This document shows positions 61,412 through 64,000 of a stretch of DNA of 64,000 nt, piece by piece. This DNA comes from an uncultured Microbulbifer sp. (GTDB taxonomy: Bacteria; Pseudomonadota; Gammaproteobacteria; Pseudomonadales; Cellvibrionaceae). The position numbers were made by a program, and so were the translations under genes. The notes under the pieces were generated by a model, which saw nothing but the letters and a program-made list of their open reading frames with translations, was not told the DNA's origin and did not search any database. The first letter of the stretch is position 1; each line of letters begins with the position of its first letter. The stretch is taken from positions 434,001-498,000 of the forward strand of contig NZ_CANNGQ010000001.1 in NCBI RefSeq assembly GCF_947504145.1, read 5' to 3'.

Positions 61412-62272
61412 TCAGCCGCGAATACCCAGCGGCCCGGCGGGAATGTAAATCGTCTCCGGTGCAGAGCTGCCTTTGCGTTGTATTTCCACCGCTACGGATG
61501 ACCCGGGTTCCGCCTGGTACACCTGAGAGCGCAGGTCTCCCATATGGAACACCCGTTGGTTGTTGTAGCGGATGATCTTGTCGCCGGGGCGCAGGCCGGC
61601 CTCATACGCTGGCGTGTCTTCGAGCAGGTCGCCGATTTCCATTTCCGTGCGGCCGCCGAAGGCTTCCAGATACTGCTCGAACTCCGCACTGGTCAGCTCC
61701 TGCTCGAATACACGTCGAGGATTGCTGTAGGTCTGCAAGTTTGCCTGCAGCTCTTTGGCCCGGTCTGAGCGCTTGTTTTGCAGGTGGTGGTATTCATAGC
61801 TGAACTGCATCTGTTCGTACTGGATTCGCTCCTGTTTGTCGATGATAAACGCAGCCCGCTCCGGGCTGAGGCCGGCCTCTGTCAGCTGGCGAATCTGGTT
61901 TTCCCGCATCCGTTCGAAGCGGTTCTGGTGGCGTCGCTGGGCGCGTTGTTGGTGAGCGATGACTTCATGTTCGTTTTGGGCGTCGAATGCATGTTGGGTT
62001 TCGTTGCCATCGGACCCCGGGTCGAGGCGACTGCTCAGTTCGTTAACCAGCTCCAGCAGTTGCCCCTGGATTTTCAGTGTCTGATCCAGGGTTTTTTCCA
62101 ACTGCTGGACCCGATCTCCCAGATCCCCAGAAGTGTTGCCGGTGTTGGAAAACATCGTTTCCTGAGTAGTGGGTTGCCCGGAGGAGGGGGTGGAAGTCCA
62201 GTGAGCGATCGCTGCGCCCACCGCAAGAAGGGAGATGGCCGCCAGTGGGATGGCGTGCTTGCGCAATATCAT
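61412..62272 (-). CDS. Membrane-anchored coiled-coil protein with C-terminal PDZ domain
   Basis: A 286-residue protein of unknown role. An N-terminal hydrophobic helix (MILRKHAIPLAAISLLAVGAAIAHW) anchors it. A short coiled coil (about 50-88) and a helical charged region (about 95-185, rich in Gln, Arg and Glu) follow. A PDZ domain (about 200-283) has GDLLEDTPAYEAGLRPGDKIIRYNNQRV in two parts and a final AGPLGIRG. No protease triad is present, so it is not a DegS-type enzyme. It is probably a periplasmic scaffold or adaptor. It is convergent with lysS. The ATG is at 62272. Confidence 0.75.
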   Translation of the reverse strand: MILRKHAIPLAAISLLAVGAAIAHWTSTPSSGQPTTQETMFSNTGNTSGDLGDRVQQLEKTLDQTLKIQGQLLELVNELSSRLDPGSDGNETQHAFDAQNEHEVIAHQQRAQRRHQNRFERMRENQIRQLTEAGLSPERAAFIIDKQERIQYEQMQFSYEYHHLQNKRSDRAKELQANLQTYSNPRRVFEQELTSAEFEQYLEAFGGRTEMEIGDLLEDTPAYEAGLRPGDKIIRYNNQRVFHMGDLRSQVYQAEPGSSVAVEIQRKGSSAPETIYIPAGPLGIRG

Positions 62273-62347
62273 AGATTCACCAATCGACTTCGTTTTTTGC
62301 CAGAATCTGCCTTCGCCAGAATCTGCCGTTTTCCGCTCTGTAGCAAA

Positions 62348-62956
62348 TTATAGAAGCACCAGGTGGTTGGGAAGTTCATTCTTGATGGTGGTGGCGGGCG
62401 CCGCTTCTTCAAGAAGCTCGCCACACTTTTCTACGCAGTGCACGAAGGCCTCACCGGTTTTTCCTTTTTTGATCTCGCGGATAAAGTTTTCCACGATCTC
62501 CTGCCAGGTTTCATTGGTAATCTGTTCCGCCAGGCCCCGGTCCGCAAGAATTTCTACATAATGCTCCGCTTGGGAGACAAAGATCAGCAGGCCCAGCCGG
62601 TCTTTGGTGCTGTGCAGCTCGTGTTCCAGGAACTGCCGCCGCGCCAGATTGGCCGCGCGCCAGAAGCGCACCTTTTTGGGCACCAGCTTCATAGTGAGCG
62701 GGCGCCATCGGAACAGCACCGCCAGTGCGATAAACAGGATCCACTGCAGGGTGAATGCCTGCGGGTATTCGATCCACCAGGGCAGAAACTGCATCAGCGG
62801 TGCAATCAACAGCGCCAGAAAAGCCGCCCACAGGGTGGAGATATACAGGTAATTGTCCGCCTGGCCCGCCAGCACCGTGACCACCTCGGCATCGGTGCGG
62901 GCTTCAACCTCCTTGATGGTTTCCGCCAGGGTGCGTTTTTCGTGTGCGTTTAGCAT
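62348..62956 (-). CDS. TPM-domain membrane protein
   Basis: A 202-residue protein of the TPM (TLP18.3/Psb32/MOLO-1) family. It begins with a short soluble part, EVEARTDAEVVTVLAG, then two hydrophobic helices (ISTLWAAFLALLIAPLMQFL and FTLQWILFIALAVLFRW). The cytoplasmic part contains RLGLLIFVSQAEHYVEILADRG, typical of TPM proteins. Family members are linked to membrane and quality-control functions that are not well defined. It follows the YgcG-type gene, in a lemA-ygcG-TPM module. Confidence 0.82.
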   Translation of the reverse strand: MLNAHEKRTLAETIKEVEARTDAEVVTVLAGQADNYLYISTLWAAFLALLIAPLMQFLPWWIEYPQAFTLQWILFIALAVLFRWRPLTMKLVPKKVRFWRAANLARRQFLEHELHSTKDRLGLLIFVSQAEHYVEILADRGLAEQITNETWQEIVENFIREIKKGKTGEAFVHCVEKCGELLEEAAPATTIKNELPNHLVLL

Positions 62957-63009
62957 GGTTTTATCTCATTTGGCCTGTGGGCTCCGTATCTGCAGTCTCG
63001 GCCGGCCGG

Positions 63010-63765
63010 TTACCAGCCTCCAGAGGCGCCGCCGCCCCCAAAGCCGCCACCGCCCCCGCCGAAGCCTCCACCTCCGAAGCCGCCACCGCCGTACCCACCG
63101 CCAAAACCACCACCGCCGTAATAGCCGCCGTAGCGCCCGCGGCGATAGTTGCTGCTACCGCTCGGCGCGCCAAGCACCGAGGCGCCAAAAATCTGCAGCA
63201 TGATGAACAGCAGGAAAATGCCAACCAGCAGCGCTAACCGGCGATCATTGCCGGATTCCGTGGGTTCGGGTACATACTCGTTCTTGATGGCCGCAATGAT
63301 GGATTCGACGCCGGCGGTTACCCCGCCATCAAAATTGCCGCTTCTGAACTGGGGTAGGATTTTGGTGTGGACGATATTCGCGGAAAGGGCATCCGTCAGC
63401 GCACCTTCCAGGCCGTAACCCACTTCGATGCGCACTTTGCGCTCACTGGGTGCGACAATCAGCAGCACTCCGTTGTCCTTGTCTTTCTGGCCGATTTTCC
63501 AGTGTCGCCCCAGTTGGTAGCCGTACTCTTCGATGGTGAGCCCTTGCAGGTCCTGCAGGGTAACAACCACGATCTGGTTGGAGGTTTCCTTTTCCTGCGC
63601 CTGCAGCATCTCGGTGAGCTGGTAGCGGGTACTCTGGCTCAGTAGGTTGGCATCGTCGACCACGCGCCCGCTGAGAGACGGAAAGGTGACGTCACCATGA
63701 GAAGCGCCGGCCCATAGCAGTGCCGGCACGAGAAACAGGAGTAGGGCGATCCGCTGGATCGTCAT
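63010..63765 (-). CDS. YgcG-type TPM-domain protein with Gly/Phe-rich tail
   Basis: A 251-residue protein. The signal peptide is 1-24. The periplasmic TPM domain (about 28-165) has PSLSGRVVDDANLLSQ, QIVVVTLQDLQGL, DNGVLLIVAPSERKVRIEVGYGLEG and TDALSANIV. A transmembrane helix (LALLVGIFLLFIMLQIFG) follows. The last 45 residues are a GGG-F repeat tail (GGGFGGGYGGGG) typical of YgcG. It is next to lemA. The role is unknown. Confidence 0.88.
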   Translation of the reverse strand: MTIQRIALLLFLVPALLWAGASHGDVTFPSLSGRVVDDANLLSQSTRYQLTEMLQAQEKETSNQIVVVTLQDLQGLTIEEYGYQLGRHWKIGQKDKDNGVLLIVAPSERKVRIEVGYGLEGALTDALSANIVHTKILPQFRSGNFDGGVTAGVESIIAAIKNEYVPEPTESGNDRRLALLVGIFLLFIMLQIFGASVLGAPSGSSNYRRGRYGGYYGGGGFGGGYGGGGFGGGGFGGGGGGFGGGGASGGW

Positions 63766-63780
63766 ACAGGGCCCCGCAGG

Positions 63781-64000
63781 TTACTGGAAGTCGACTTCAG
63801 GTGCCTTTTCAGCATCTTCGCTGGTGGCCTCGAAGGTGTCGCGGATGGGCATGTCGCTGTACAGGACGCGGTGCCAGATTCGACCGGGAAAGGTGCGGAT
63901 TTCGCGGTTGTAGCGTTCGACCGCGGCGATATAATCCCGGCGGGCTACGCTGATGCGGTTTTCGGTGCCTTCCAGCTGTGACTGCAGTGCGAGGAAGTTC
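63781..64000 (-). CDS. LemA family protein (C-terminal part; start outside the window)
   Basis: The last 72 codons of a LemA-type protein are visible, ending in TAA at 63783-63781. The segment NFLALQSQLEGTENRISVARRDYIAA is the LemA core helix, followed by NREIRTFPGRIWHR and an acidic tail ending EVDFQ. LemA proteins are membrane-anchored helical hairpins commonly next to ygcG, as here. The N-terminal membrane helix lies beyond 64000. The stop is 16 bases before the ygcG start. Confidence 0.88.
   Translation of the reverse strand, partial: NFLALQSQLEGTENRISVARRDYIAAVERYNREIRTFPGRIWHRVLYSDMPIRDTFEATSEDAEKAPEVDFQ

Noticed and set aside
63010-63160. Gly-rich tract as a simple DNA repeat or CRISPR-like array
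   Set aside because: It encodes the Gly/Phe tail usual for YgcG proteins; units are irregular and have no spacers.

Overview
The window reads as a single stretch of chromosome from a gammaproteobacterium. The gene orders are classic for that class: scpA-scpB-rluB behind yciO; rpsB-tsf-pyrH-frr-uppS-cdsA-dxr-rseP-bamA-skp-lpxD-fabZ-lpxA-lpxB-rnhB; ffh-rpsP-rimM-trmD-rplS; xerD-dsbC-hom-thrC-recJ; prfB-lysS. The base composition is fairly GC-rich, the DapD is of the long type, and there is a secreted pectinesterase. Together these suggest a marine, polysaccharide-degrading relative of Microbulbifer or Cellvibrio; this assignment is inference. Nearly all of the window is ordinary housekeeping DNA. 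I see no prophage, insertion sequence, CRISPR array, tRNA or rRNA.

Layout. 1-5056 is a minus-strand block: a partial TrmH-type rRNA methylase, a DUF2520 Rossmann protein, pdxJ, a periplasmic cyclophilin, an SH3 membrane protein, a YciI protein and a VC0807-type membrane protein. 5340-10466 is a plus-strand run: rnm, yciO, scpA, scpB, rluB. 10540-13500 is on the minus strand and holds an SRPBCC protein and a CpxA/CpxR-like pair. A CpxP-like repressor is divergent from that pair, across a phased array of CpxR-type half-sites. 14526-15462 holds a flavodoxin and an unknown protein. 15546-26152 is a long minus block: S9 peptidase, dapE, dapD, an ArsC-like protein, nth, dapC, glnD and map, with three lysine/diaminopimelate genes close together. 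26586-41892 is the large translation, isoprenoid and outer-membrane operon cluster. 41900-44043 (minus) holds a CorC-type transporter and ypjD. 44200-56436 (plus) runs from ffh through the rpsP operon, xerD, dsbC, hom, thrC and recJ to two exporters. 56508-58247 holds an unknown lipoprotein and a pectinesterase. 58492-61317 is prfB, with its programmed +1 frameshift, followed by lysS. 61412-64000 (minus) holds an anchored PDZ protein and a LemA/TPM membrane module that runs off the window.

How the genes work together. The central cluster couples protein synthesis (S2, EF-Ts, RRF) and UMP kinase to undecaprenyl-PP, CDP-diacylglycerol and MEP-pathway synthesis. It continues into envelope assembly (RseP, BamA, Skp) and lipid A synthesis (LpxD, FabZ, LpxA, LpxB). 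The Cpx-like system, DsbC and the cyclophilin add envelope stress control and periplasmic folding.

Points most worth a second look: (1) two 112-115 bp palindromic intergenic elements, at 18832-18943 and 59640-59754. They share a core but have different arm sequences, and look like members of an unnamed repeat family. (2) A perfect EF-hand calcium loop inserted in extracellular loop 6 of BamA, with a long acidic insertion in loop 4. (3) Five pentamers at exact 10-bp spacing between cpxR and cpxP. (4) A multi-hairpin leader before pyrH. (5) Long acidic tails on both ScpA and ScpB.
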